Positions 14,504 to 22,598 of a stretch of 24,049 nt of DNA are shown here, in pieces. Origin of the DNA: DASSTJ01 sp035707965 (lineage in GTDB: Bacteria; Actinomycetota; Actinomycetes; Actinomycetales; Angustibacteraceae). How positions within the stretch are numbered: position 1 is the first letter of the stretch; each line of letters begins with the position of its first letter. Both the position numbers and the translations under genes were made by a program. The notes under the pieces were generated by a model. That model worked only from the letters and a program-made list of their open reading frames with translations, was not told the DNA's origin and ran no database searches. The stretch is taken from contig DASSTJ010000051.1 in the NCBI GenBank assembly GCA_035707965.1, forward strand, positions 1 to 24,049. The letters are read 5' to 3'.

Positions 14504-17179
14504 TCAGCTGTAGGCGTCCTCGCCGCTCACGACCACGACCTCGTCGCCCTCCTCTCCGATGTGCGGGTCGTCGCCCGGCACCTCCGTGGCGGCGACGGAG
14601 CGGGTCGAGGGCGATGGCGCCGGAGGTTCCACCACCGGGTCCTCGCCGCGGAGGAAGGCGAGTGTGGTGGGCAGGTCGTCGGGCTTGACGAGAACGTCGC
14701 GCGCCTTGCTGCCCTCGCTCGGTCCGACGATGCCTCTGGACTCCAGCAGGTCCATCAGCCGGCCCGCCTTGGCGAACCCGACCCTCAGCTTGCGCTGCAG
14801 CATCGACGTCGATCCGAACTGGGTGGTCACCACCAGCTCCGCAGCCTGCAGCAGCACGTCCAGGTCGTCGCCGATGTCGTCGTCCACCACTCGCTTCGAC
14901 GTGGTCGGGACGACGTCCTCGCGGTAGGTCGGCTGCAGCTGGCCCTTGACGTGCCGCACGACCTTCTCGATCTCCGACTCGCTGACCCAGGCGCCCTGCA
15001 CACGCATCGGCTTGCTGGCCCCCATCGGCAGGAACAGCGCGTCGCCCTGACCGATGAGCTTCTCGGCGCCCGCCTGGTCGAGCACCACGCGGCTGTCGGT
15101 GACGCTGCTCGTGGCGAACGCCATGCGGCTGGGCACGTTGGCCTTGATGAGGCCCGTGACGACGTCCACGCTGGGGCGCTGGGTCGCCAGCACCAGGTGG
15201 ATGCCGGCCGCCCGCGCCAGCTGCGTGATGCGGACGATGCAGTCCTCGACGTCTCGAGGGGCGACCATCATGAGGTCGGCCAGCTCGTCGACGATGACCA
15301 GCAGGTACGGGTACGGCCGCACCACACGCTCGCTTCCGGGGGGCGGGGTGACGCGGCCCGCTCGGACGGCACGGTTGAAGTCGTCGATGTGCTTGAAGCC
15401 GAACGCGGCGAGGTCGTCGTACCGCGTGTCCATCTCGCGCACGACCCACTGCAGCGCCTCGGCGGCCTTCTTCGGGCTCGTGATGATCGGCGTCACGAGG
15501 TGCGGGATCCCCTCGTAGCCGGTGAGCTCGACGCGCTTGGGGTCGACGAGCACCATGCGCACCTCGTCGGGCGTCGCGCGCATGAGGACGGACGTGATCA
15601 TCGAGTTGACGAAGCTCGACTTGCCGGCGCCGGTGGCGCCAGCGACGAGAAGGTGCGGCATCTTCGCCAGGTTCGCCACGACGAAGCCGCCCTCGACGTC
15701 CTTGCCGACGCCCATGACCATCGGGTGGGTCGCGTCGCGCGCGGCCTGGCTGCGCAGCACGTCACCGAGGCTGACCTTCTCGCGGTCGGTGTTGGGGATC
15801 TCGATGCCGATAGCGCTCTTGCCGGGGATCGGGGACAGGATGCGCACGTCGGCGCTGGCCACCGCGTACGAGATGTTCTTGCTCAAGGCCGTGACTCGCT
15901 CGACCTTCGTGCCCTTCCCCAGCTCGACCACGTAGCGCGTGACCGTCGGGCCTCGGGTGAACCCGGTCACCCGGGCGTCGATGTCGAACTGCTCGAGCAC
16001 GCCCGTGAGCGCCTCGACCACCCGGTCGTTGGCCGCGCTGCGCTGCTTGTGCGGGCCGCCCAGCTCGAGCAGGTCGCTCGGCGGGAAGGTGTACGTGACG
16101 TCGCCGGCGAGCGCAAGCTGCTCGACCCGCTGCGGGATCGGCGCGGTCGACATCGCACGGTCGACCGCCGCGGCGGCCTCGCTGCTCGAGGCGGCCGACG
16201 ACGTCCCTGCACCGGCCGCTCCGGTCGCATCGGCGGCTGCCGCTGGGCCCCCCGCGGTCGGACGCTTCTGCCCGGGACGCAGGCGCGGCGCCTCGTCGGC
16301 GGCGCCGTCCGTCAGCACCGGGTTCTCGAACGCCTCGTCGCCGTCCCGGGGTCCGGCGTCCTCCTCGACGGGTGCACCGCGGCGACCGCGGCGACGCCTT
16401 GGCGCCCCCTCGGGGACAACGGTCTCGTCGCCGGGGGCGTGCCGGTGGTCGCCGGTGAGGCGCGCCAGCAGGCTCTTCAGCCGTTCCGGGATGGCGTGCA
16501 CCGGTGTCGCGGTGATGACGAGCAGACCGAAGAAGCCGACGATGAGCAGGATCAGCACCGCCCCCCACAGGGTGAGCGCCTGCTGCAGCGGGCTGGAGGC
16601 CAGGAAGCCCACGACCCCTCCCGCGTCCCGGACCTTCTCCCAGCCGTCGGAGACGTCCGGTAGACCACGGGACGCGTGCACCAGGCCGCAGGCGGCGACG
16701 GTGAGCGCGCTCAGCCCGATCGAGACCCGGCCGTTCGCCGCGCCCGCGTCGGGATGCCGCATCATGCGAACGCCCAGGGCGAGCAGCACCACAGGTAGCA
16801 CGAGGCCGACGCGGCCGAACGTGCCGGCCACCACCGCGTGCACGACGTCACCGACAGCGCCGGACAGCGCCCACCACTCGCGGGCTGCCACGACCACTGC
16901 GGCGGCGACGAGCGCCAGGCCCACGCCGTCGCGCCGGTGCGCCGGGTCGAGCTCGCGCGCGCTGTGGCCGATGCGCCGTGCTGCTCCCCCGGCGACGTGC
17001 GCGGTCCCCATCCAGACGCCGCGGGCCGCGCGCAGCGGGAGCGGAAGTCCGGACGTGCCGCGCGGGCGCCCCGCCGGCCGGGTCGAACCGCGACCTGCAC
17101 CGCGCCCGGACGCGGACCCACGGGAGCCGGTCGAGCGCCGCTTCGGAGCGGCACCACGGGAGGTCGTACGGGTCGCCAT
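14504..17179 (-). CDS. ftsK: FtsK/SpoIIIE DNA translocase
   Basis: This 891-residue septal DNA pump moves chromosome ends during division and sporulation-like septation. A basic N-terminal tail (1–50) precedes four membrane segments at about 84–100, 122–140, 152–170 and 203–223. A low-complexity acidic/Ala-rich linker spans about 245–345. The motor follows, with Walker A GATGAGKS at 514–521, VLVDPKRVELTGYEG around 543–557, Walker B LLVIVDELADLMM (D631, E632) and LATQRPSVDVVTG. The C-terminal winged-helix gamma domain, which reads oriented DNA motifs, lies at about 770–835. A further acidic tail of about 55 residues follows. The ATG at 17179 is 5 bases after the cyclase stop, with a TACCGT hexamer 7 bases upstream. 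A strong hairpin follows the gene. Confidence 0.96.
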   Translation of the reverse strand: MATRTTSRGAAPKRRSTGSRGSASGRGAGRGSTRPAGRPRGTSGLPLPLRAARGVWMGTAHVAGGAARRIGHSARELDPAHRRDGVGLALVAAAVVVAAREWWALSGAVGDVVHAVVAGTFGRVGLVLPVVLLALGVRMMRHPDAGAANGRVSIGLSALTVAACGLVHASRGLPDVSDGWEKVRDAGGVVGFLASSPLQQALTLWGAVLILLIVGFFGLLVITATPVHAIPERLKSLLARLTGDHRHAPGDETVVPEGAPRRRRGRRGAPVEEDAGPRDGDEAFENPVLTDGAADEAPRLRPGQKRPTAGGPAAAADATGAAGAGTSSAASSSEAAAAVDRAMSTAPIPQRVEQLALAGDVTYTFPPSDLLELGGPHKQRSAANDRVVEALTGVLEQFDIDARVTGFTRGPTVTRYVVELGKGTKVERVTALSKNISYAVASADVRILSPIPGKSAIGIEIPNTDREKVSLGDVLRSQAARDATHPMVMGVGKDVEGGFVVANLAKMPHLLVAGATGAGKSSFVNSMITSVLMRATPDEVRMVLVDPKRVELTGYEGIPHLVTPIITSPKKAAEALQWVVREMDTRYDDLAAFGFKHIDDFNRAVRAGRVTPPPGSERVVRPYPYLLVIVDELADLMMVAPRDVEDCIVRITQLARAAGIHLVLATQRPSVDVVTGLIKANVPSRMAFATSSVTDSRVVLDQAGAEKLIGQGDALFLPMGASKPMRVQGAWVSESEIEKVVRHVKGQLQPTYREDVVPTTSKRVVDDDIGDDLDVLLQAAELVVTTQFGSTSMLQRKLRVGFAKAGRLMDLLESRGIVGPSEGSKARDVLVKPDDLPTTLAFLRGEDPVVEPPAPSPSTRSVAATEVPGDDPHIGEEGDEVVVVSGEDAYS

Positions 17180-17184
17180 GATCC

Positions 17185-19071
17185 CTACGGTAGCGCGGAG
17201 GTCACTCCTGTCACAGGGTCACCAGTGGTCACACCGCGTGTCGCGCCCGCCCTCGTCTCGGCCCCGTCCACGCACACACGGTCGCGGCCGGCCGCCTTCG
17301 CCCGGTAGAGGGCGGCGTCCGCAGCAGCGACCAGCTGGGCCGGCAGGGCGGTCCCCTCGCGCACCTCCGCCACCCCGAACGACGCCGTGACCGTCAGGTC
17401 GCTCTCCGCGAACGTCGCCCGGATGCGCTCCCGCAACCGCTCGGCCAGGACGCGGCCGGCCGCCAGGTCGCTCTCCCGCAGCACGACGGCGAGCTCCTCG
17501 CCGCCGTACCGGTAGGCGGTGTCCGACGCGCGAAGCGTGCTGGTGATCACGTCGGCCACGCCTTGGAGGACCTCGTCGCCCCGAGCGTGCCCGTGCAGGT
17601 CGTTCACCCTCTTGAAGTGGTCGAGGTCGAGCATGACGAAGCAGAGCGGCCGGTCGTAGCGGGCGCTGCGCTCGCACTCCACCTGCAGGTCACCGTCCAG
17701 CCGACGTCGGTTCGGCAGCCGGGTCAGCGCGTCGTGGTCGCTCGCGTAGGCGGCGCCCTCGTGCAGCCGGGCCGCCTCCAGCGCCGTGGCGGCGTGCACG
17801 CACAACGTCTCGAGCACCTCGAGCTGCTCGTCCTCGACGAGGACGTCGCCGGGCAGCCGCAGGTGCAGCACGCCCACCACCCGTGACCCCACGACGAGCG
17901 GGACGGCGAGGCGCTGGCTGCCGGAGGCACGGTCCGGCGTGCCCGCCGGAGCCCGACCGCTGTGCTCGTGCACGACGCGGCTGTACTTCGCCGCTCGGCC
18001 CACCGGCCCTGCCCCGAGCTCGACCGGTGCCACCGGTTCCGTCCCCGTGGCGGCGTCGCCCGCGAGCGTCAGCGTGCCGGCGTCCGTGTCGGCCAGCCAG
18101 ATCTGCACCTCGTCGGCCGGGACGATGCCGGTCACGCCCTGCACCACCGCGTCCACGACGTACGCCAGCTTCAGGCTGCCGCCGATGTCCCGCACCATGG
18201 CGAGGATCCGGTGCAGCTTCTCGGACTGCGCGGAGATGTGGCGCTCGCGCGCGGCAGCCCGCTCGCGGGCCTCAGCCAGCCCGACCGTCATGCGGTTGAA
18301 GCCATCGACGACGTCCACCAGCTCGCGGGGACCCGCCGTCTCGACAACCACGCCCACGTCGCCCCGACGCACGGTCTCCAGCCCGGCCAGCACCGCCGTC
18401 ACCGGGGTCAGCACGTCCCGGCGGAGCCTGCGCCGGCGCACGATCGCCGCGGCCAGGGTCGAGAGCCCGATGAGCCCCCCGAGGCCGGCCGCGACCGAGA
18501 AGGCGATCGACTGGTGGCGGCGCTGCTCGGCGAGGGCGCCACGCAGCTCACCTTCCGCCACCACGCGGGCGTCGCCGTAGGTGTCGAAGAGCACCTTGCC
18601 GCGGAGCATGAAGGAGATCCAGGCCTCCGAACCGGGCGCACCGGGAGCGTTCCCCCCTGCCGCCACGAGAGCCCACTCGCTGACCCACCGCTGCTGGGCG
18701 AGCCGCATGTTCATCACGGCGACCGCGAGGTCGCGGTCGCCGTCGAGCAGGGCCAGACGGTCGTTCGCCGTGTAGAGCTCACCCTTGGCCTTCGCGTACG
18801 GCTGCATGAAGGCTAGGTCGCTCGTGCTCAGGAAGCCGCGCAGGCTCGTCTCCTGGTCGAGCATGGCGGTGTGGCCGGCCTGTAGCGCCTCGAGCCCGTC
18901 CTCGTACCGCTGCACGGCCGGCACGGACACCGCGAGCAGCCACGCCAGCAGCGCCACGATGAGCAGCACCACCGCCGTCGAGCCCGCGATGACGGCGCGG
19001 AAGCTGCTGTCCACGGTGGCGGCGAGCCCACGAGGCGGACGGGCACGCCGATGCGCAACGCGTCCCACCAT
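17185..19071 (-). CDS. Membrane-bound GAF–GGDEF diguanylate cyclase
   Basis: This is a 628-residue sensor predicted to make the second messenger cyclic di-GMP. Two membrane segments (about 26–50 and 190–211) flank an extracytoplasmic helical region resembling CHASE3 (DQETSLRGFLST). A HAMP-like linker lies at about 212–265, a GAF domain at about 290–440 and a GGDEF domain at about 441–605. The catalytic motif is GGEEL (523–527), an accepted active variant. The inhibitory I-site RASD (514–517) sits exactly 5 residues before it. No EAL domain is present. The start is ambiguous: AGGAGG (19080 to 19075) is followed directly by GTG, ATG, GTG codons. I use the ATG at 19071, but the GTG at 19068 has the best spacing. 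The gene lies between rnj and ftsK, in an unusual position. Confidence 0.92.
   Translation of the reverse strand: MVGRVAHRRARPPRGLAATVDSSFRAVIAGSTAVVLLIVALLAWLLAVSVPAVQRYEDGLEALQAGHTAMLDQETSLRGFLSTSDLAFMQPYAKAKGELYTANDRLALLDGDRDLAVAVMNMRLAQQRWVSEWALVAAGGNAPGAPGSEAWISFMLRGKVLFDTYGDARVVAEGELRGALAEQRRHQSIAFSVAAGLGGLIGLSTLAAAIVRRRRLRRDVLTPVTAVLAGLETVRRGDVGVVVETAGPRELVDVVDGFNRMTVGLAEARERAAARERHISAQSEKLHRILAMVRDIGGSLKLAYVVDAVVQGVTGIVPADEVQIWLADTDAGTLTLAGDAATGTEPVAPVELGAGPVGRAAKYSRVVHEHSGRAPAGTPDRASGSQRLAVPLVVGSRVVGVLHLRLPGDVLVEDEQLEVLETLCVHAATALEAARLHEGAAYASDHDALTRLPNRRRLDGDLQVECERSARYDRPLCFVMLDLDHFKRVNDLHGHARGDEVLQGVADVITSTLRASDTAYRYGGEELAVVLRESDLAAGRVLAERLRERIRATFAESDLTVTASFGVAEVREGTALPAQLVAAADAALYRAKAAGRDRVCVDGAETRAGATRGVTTGDPVTGVTSALP
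17187..17192 (-). promoter_or_regulatory. Candidate −10 element of ftsK (near-leaderless)
   Basis: TACCGT on the minus strand overlaps the end of the cyclase gene and ends 7 bases before the ftsK ATG. The sequence AGGGATC between them is too short for a normal Shine-Dalgarno arrangement in a leadered mRNA, but could act in read-through transcripts from upstream. Confidence 0.5.
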
Positions 19072-19074
19072 CAC

Positions 19075-19128
19075 CCTCCTCGCTGCGGTGCCCGCCCTGC
19101 TCAGGGGATCGGCAGCCGCCGCGAGGAG
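19075..19128 (-). promoter_or_regulatory. RNA hairpin covering the cyclase ribosome binding site
   Basis: In the rnj–cyclase gap the minus-strand RNA has CTCCTCGC (19128 to 19121) complementary to GCGAGGAG (19083 to 19076). After one mismatch a further 4 pairs follow (19116–19119 with 19085–19088). The second arm contains five of the six AGGAGG bases of the cyclase Shine-Dalgarno sequence. It could silence translation, or act as a terminator or processing site after rnj. Pairing is seen directly; the role is inferred. Confidence 0.45.
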
Positions 19129-19135
19129 TTGAGGA

Positions 19136-20821
19136 TCATGCAGAGACGACGACGGGGATGATCATGGGCCGTCGACGCAGCTTGCCACCGACCCACCGGC
19201 CCACGACGCGCCGCACGACCTGCTGCAGCTGGTAGGTGTCGGTCTGACCCTGGCCGATCGCGTCGGCGAGCGCGGACTCGATCTGCGGCCGAACCGACTC
19301 GAAGACCTCGTCACCCTCCGCGAAGCCGCGGGCGTGGATCTCCGGGCCGGCCAGCACCTTGCCGGAAGCCGAGTCGATCACGACGATGATGGAGATGAAC
19401 CCCTCCTCGCCGAGCACTCGCCGGTCCTTCAGGTCGGCGTCGGTGATCTCGCCCACGCTGCTGCCGTCGACGTAGACGTAGCCGCAGGGCACGGCACCGA
19501 CCACTCGCGCGACGCCGTCCACGAGGTCGACGACCACGCCGTCCTCGGCCAGCACCACCCGGTCGCGCGGCACGCCCGTGCGGACGGCGATGTCGGCGTT
19601 CGCGACCAGGTGCCTCGTCTCGCCGTGCACCGGCATGACGTTGCGGGGACGCACGATGTTGTAGCAGTACATGAGCTCACCGCTGCTGGCGTGACCGCTC
19701 ACGTGCACGCGCGCGTTGCCCTGGTGCACGACCCTCGCGCCCAGCCGCGTCAGGCCGTTGATCACCCGGAAGACGGCGTTCTCGTTGCCCGGGATGAGCG
19801 ACGAGGCGAGGATCACCGTGTCGCCCTCGCCCACGCGCACGCGGTGGTCGTTGCCGGCCATGCGCGAGAGGGCCGCCATCGGCTCACCCTGCGAGCCGGT
19901 GCACATGAGCACCACCTGGGCGTCCGGCAGGTCGTCGACGGCCTTGACGTCGACGAGCACGCCGGCCGGCACGTCGAGGTACCCGAGGTCGCGGGCGATG
20001 CCCATGTTGCGCACCATGGACCGGCCCACCAGGGCCACCTTGCGGCCGTGACGAGCGGCGGCGTCCATCACCTGCTGCACCCGGTGCACGTGCGAGGCGA
20101 ACGACGCCACGATGATGCGCCGGTCAGCCGCGGCGAAGACCCCGTCGAGCACCGGGCCGATCTCGCGCTCGGAGGTGGTGAAGCCGGGCACCTCGGCGTT
20201 GGTGGAGTCGACCATGAAGAGGTCGACCCCCCGCTCCCCGAGCCGCGCGAACGCGCGCAGGTCCGTGATGCGGCCGTCCAGCGGCAGCTGGTCCATCTTG
20301 AAGTCGCCGGTGTGCAGCACGGTGCCTGCAGTGGTGGTGATCGCCACGGCGAGCGCGTCCGGGATCGAGTGGTTGACCGCGACGAACTCGCACGTGAAGG
20401 GCCCGAGCCGCTCCACCTGACCCTCGCGGACGGCCAGGGTCAAGGGTGTGATGCGGTGCTCCTTGAGCTTCGCCTCCACCAGAGCGAGGGTCAGCTGGGA
20501 GCCGATCAGCGGGATGTCCTCGCGCAGCTTGAGCAGGTACGGCACGGCCCCGATGTGGTCCTCGTGCCCGTGCGTGAGCACCACGGCCACCACGTCGTCC
20601 AGCCGGTCGGCGATGTAGTCGAAGTCCGGCAGGATGAGGTCGACGCCGGGCTGGTGGTCCTCGGGGAACAGGACCCCGCAGTCGACGACGAGCAGCTTGC
20701 CGTCCAGCTCGAGCACAGCCATGTTGCGGCCGACCTCGCCGAGGCCGCCGAGCGGCACGACGCGGAGGGCGCCGGGCGCCAGGGCCGGGGGCGGCGAGAG
20801 CTCCGGGTGCGGGTGGCTCAT
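19136..20821 (-). CDS. rnj: Ribonuclease J
   Basis: This is a 561-residue metallo-beta-lactamase/beta-CASP nuclease with 5'-3' exonuclease and endonuclease activity in mRNA decay and rRNA processing. The zinc-binding motif HGHEDH is at 84–89 (VVLTHGHEDHIGAVPYLL). Other family landmarks are HTGDFKMD, FMVDSTNAEVPGFT, VLMCTGSQGEP, HVSGHASSGEL and PVHGE. The length matches actinobacterial RNase J. The ATG at 20821 overlaps the dapA TGA by 4 bases (ATGA), so translation is probably coupled. A longer reading exists upstream inside dapA but adds unrelated residues. The dapA–rnj pair is well conserved in actinobacteria. A structured gap follows the stop. Confidence 0.96.
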   Translation of the reverse strand: MSHPHPELSPPPALAPGALRVVPLGGLGEVGRNMAVLELDGKLLVVDCGVLFPEDHQPGVDLILPDFDYIADRLDDVVAVVLTHGHEDHIGAVPYLLKLREDIPLIGSQLTLALVEAKLKEHRITPLTLAVREGQVERLGPFTCEFVAVNHSIPDALAVAITTTAGTVLHTGDFKMDQLPLDGRITDLRAFARLGERGVDLFMVDSTNAEVPGFTTSEREIGPVLDGVFAAADRRIIVASFASHVHRVQQVMDAAARHGRKVALVGRSMVRNMGIARDLGYLDVPAGVLVDVKAVDDLPDAQVVLMCTGSQGEPMAALSRMAGNDHRVRVGEGDTVILASSLIPGNENAVFRVINGLTRLGARVVHQGNARVHVSGHASSGELMYCYNIVRPRNVMPVHGETRHLVANADIAVRTGVPRDRVVLAEDGVVVDLVDGVARVVGAVPCGYVYVDGSSVGEITDADLKDRRVLGEEGFISIIVVIDSASGKVLAGPEIHARGFAEGDEVFESVRPQIESALADAIGQGQTDTYQLQQVVRRVVGRWVGGKLRRRPMIIPVVVSA

Positions 20822-21741
20822 GCGCTCCGCTCCAGCAGGGCCGCGTCCGCCAGGTCCGACCTCAGCAGGGCCACCTCGTCCTCCGTCGCCTCGACGAGCG
20901 GCAGCCGGACCGTCCGGTTGCCCAGCACACCCTGCAGCTGCAGGGCGGCCTTCGCCATGATCGCGCCCTGGGTGCGCGTCATGATGCCGCGGACGGCGGG
21001 GAGCACCTCGCGGTACACCCGCTGCGCGGTCGGCAGGTCGCCTTCGAGCACGGCCTCGACCATCGTCGCGTACTGGCGGCCGGCCACGTGGCCCACCACG
21101 CTGACGATGCCGACGGCCCCGTGCGTCAGCCACGCGAGGTTGCTGGCGTCGTCGCCGGAGTAGTACGCGAGATCGGACCGCGCCATCACCCAGGACCCGG
21201 CGTAGAGGTCGCCCTTGGCGTCCTTGACCGCCACGACTCGAGGGTGCTCAGCAGCCCGCACGAGCGTCTCGGTCTCGAACGGCACGCCGGTACGTCCCGG
21301 GATGTCGTAGAGCATCACCGGGAGGCCGGACGCGTCGGCGACCGTGCGCACGTGCGCCAGCAGACCAGCCTGCGGCGGCTTGCTGTAGTACGGCGCGACG
21401 ACGAGCAGGCCATGGGCGCCGGCCTTCTCGGCCTGACGGGCCTTGTCGACGGTGTGCCGGGTGTCGTTCGTGCCGACGCCCGCGACCACGTGCGCCCGGT
21501 CGCCCACGGCGTCCAGCACGCTTCGCAGCAGGGCGACCTGCTCGGCGTCGTCGGTGGTAGGCGACTCCCCCGTCGTCCCGCTGACCACGAGCCCGTCGTG
21601 GCCGTGCTCGACCAGGTGGGTGGCGAGCCGAGCGGCGGCATCGAGGTCGACCGCCTGGTCGTCGGTGAACGGTGTCACCATCGCGGTCAGGACCCGGCCG
21701 AAGGGCGCAGGGCTGAGGTCGGCGGACACGGTGCTGGGCAT
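20818..21741 (-). CDS. dapA: 4-hydroxy-tetrahydrodipicolinate synthase
   Basis: This is a 307-residue TIM-barrel aldolase that condenses pyruvate with aspartate semialdehyde, the committed step to lysine and meso-diaminopimelate. Seen in order are GTTGE at 55–59 (substrate-binding threonines), PYYSKP at 117–122, the catalytic tyrosine Y145 in LYDIPGRTG and the Schiff-base lysine K173 in VAVKDAKGD. The length is slightly above the E. coli enzyme (292) because of an N-terminal extension of about 12 residues. The ATG at 21741 diverges from thyA, with 38 bases between. A TAGGGT −10 hexamer ends 7 bases upstream, predicting a near-leaderless mRNA. It overlaps rnj by 4 bases. It supplies the diaminopimelate that the OmpA-domain protein is expected to bind in peptidoglycan. 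Confidence 0.96.
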   Translation of the reverse strand: MPSTVSADLSPAPFGRVLTAMVTPFTDDQAVDLDAAARLATHLVEHGHDGLVVSGTTGESPTTDDAEQVALLRSVLDAVGDRAHVVAGVGTNDTRHTVDKARQAEKAGAHGLLVVAPYYSKPPQAGLLAHVRTVADASGLPVMLYDIPGRTGVPFETETLVRAAEHPRVVAVKDAKGDLYAGSWVMARSDLAYYSGDDASNLAWLTHGAVGIVSVVGHVAGRQYATMVEAVLEGDLPTAQRVYREVLPAVRGIMTRTQGAIMAKAALQLQGVLGNRTVRLPLVEATEDEVALLRSDLADAALLERSA

Positions 21742-21748
21742 GGCCCTG

Positions 21749-21772
21749 ACCCTACCGTCGCCCCCGTAGGCT
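21749..21772. promoter_or_regulatory. Divergent dapA / thyA promoters
   Basis: The 38-base gap contains TAGGGT on the minus strand (21754 to 21749) and TAGGCT on the plus strand (21767–21772). Each ends exactly 7 bases before its start codon, the dapA ATG and the thyA GTG. With so little space, the upstream promoter region of each lies over the other's start, so the two may interfere. No −35 consensus is seen on either side. Confidence 0.55.
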
Positions 21773-21779
21773 GCCGTAC

Positions 21780-22598
21780 GTGACGACCGTGGACACGTCG
21801 ACAGCAGACACCCAGTACGAGGACCTCCTGCGCCGGGTCATGTCCTTCGGCGCGCGCAAGGGCGACCGCACCGGCACCGGCACGCGCAGCGTGTTCGGCG
21901 CCCAACTGCGCTACCCGCTCCAGGACGGCTTCCCGCTCGTGACCACCAAGCGCGTGCACCTGCGCTCGGTCGTGGCCGAGCTGTGCTGGTTCCTGCGAGG
22001 GGACAGCAACGTGGGCTGGCTGCACGAGCGCGGCGTGACCATCTGGGACGAGTGGGCGGACGCGAACGGCGACCTCGGCCCGGTCTACGGCGTGCAGTGG
22101 CGCGCGTGGCCGACACCCGACGGGCAGCACGTCGACCAGCTCGCCCAGCTGCTGCAGACGCTCCGTCGCGACCCGGACTCGCGGCGCATGGTCGTCTCGG
22201 CGTGGAACGTCGGTGAGATCCCCCAGATGGCGCTGGCGCCGTGCCACGCGCTGTTCCAGCTCTACGTGGCCGACGGACGGCTCTCGTGCCAGCTCTACCA
22301 GCGCAGCGCCGACCTCTTCCTCGGGGTGCCGTTCAACATCGCCAGCTACGCGCTGCTGACCCACATGCTCGCCCAGCAGGTCGGGCTCGAGGTCGGCGAC
22401 TTCGTCTGGACCGGCGGCGACTGCCACGTCTACGACAACCACGTGGACCAGGTGACCGAGCAGCTGTCGCGCGACCCGTTCCCGTTCCCGCGGCTGCGGC
22501 TGCGTCAGGCCCCTTCGCTGTTCGAGTACGACGTCGATGACGTGGCGGTCGACGGCTACGAGCACCACCCGGCGATCTCGGCACCGGTGGCGGTGTGA
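21780..22598 (+). CDS. thyA: Thymidylate synthase (folate-dependent, ThyA type)
   Basis: This 272-residue enzyme methylates dUMP to dTMP using methylenetetrahydrofolate and releases dihydrofolate. The catalytic cysteine is C155 in LAPCHALFQLYV. Other signatures are DRTGTGTRSVFG (29–40), FPLVTTKRVH, CQLYQRSADLFLGVPFNIAS and HVYDNHVDQV. The length is close to the E. coli enzyme (264). The GTG at 21780 gives a short extension of about 11 residues before the conserved QYEDLLRRV. A TAGGCT hexamer lies 7 bases upstream. Its TGA overlaps the dfrA GTG by 4 bases, so the enzyme that regenerates tetrahydrofolate is co-translated. ThyX is not present in the window. Confidence 0.97.
   Translation: MTTVDTSTADTQYEDLLRRVMSFGARKGDRTGTGTRSVFGAQLRYPLQDGFPLVTTKRVHLRSVVAELCWFLRGDSNVGWLHERGVTIWDEWADANGDLGPVYGVQWRAWPTPDGQHVDQLAQLLQTLRRDPDSRRMVVSAWNVGEIPQMALAPCHALFQLYVADGRLSCQLYQRSADLFLGVPFNIASYALLTHMLAQQVGLEVGDFVWTGGDCHVYDNHVDQVTEQLSRDPFPFPRLRLRQAPSLFEYDVDDVAVDGYEHHPAISAPVAV

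Noticed and set aside
14561..16663. 700-residue open frame on the plus strand opposite ftsK
   Set aside because: It is a codon-phase artefact of GC-rich DNA. The His/Arg/Asp-rich composition has no domain, and the other strand encodes an intact FtsK.
20822..21133. Longer RNase J with an N-terminal extension inside dapA
   Set aside because: The extension is the out-of-frame reading of dapA. The ATG at 20821 gives the family-standard start and a 4-base overlap.
19334..21163. 609-residue open frame on the plus strand opposite rnj
   Set aside because: It has the same antisense composition and no motif; RNase J and DapA on the minus strand are complete.
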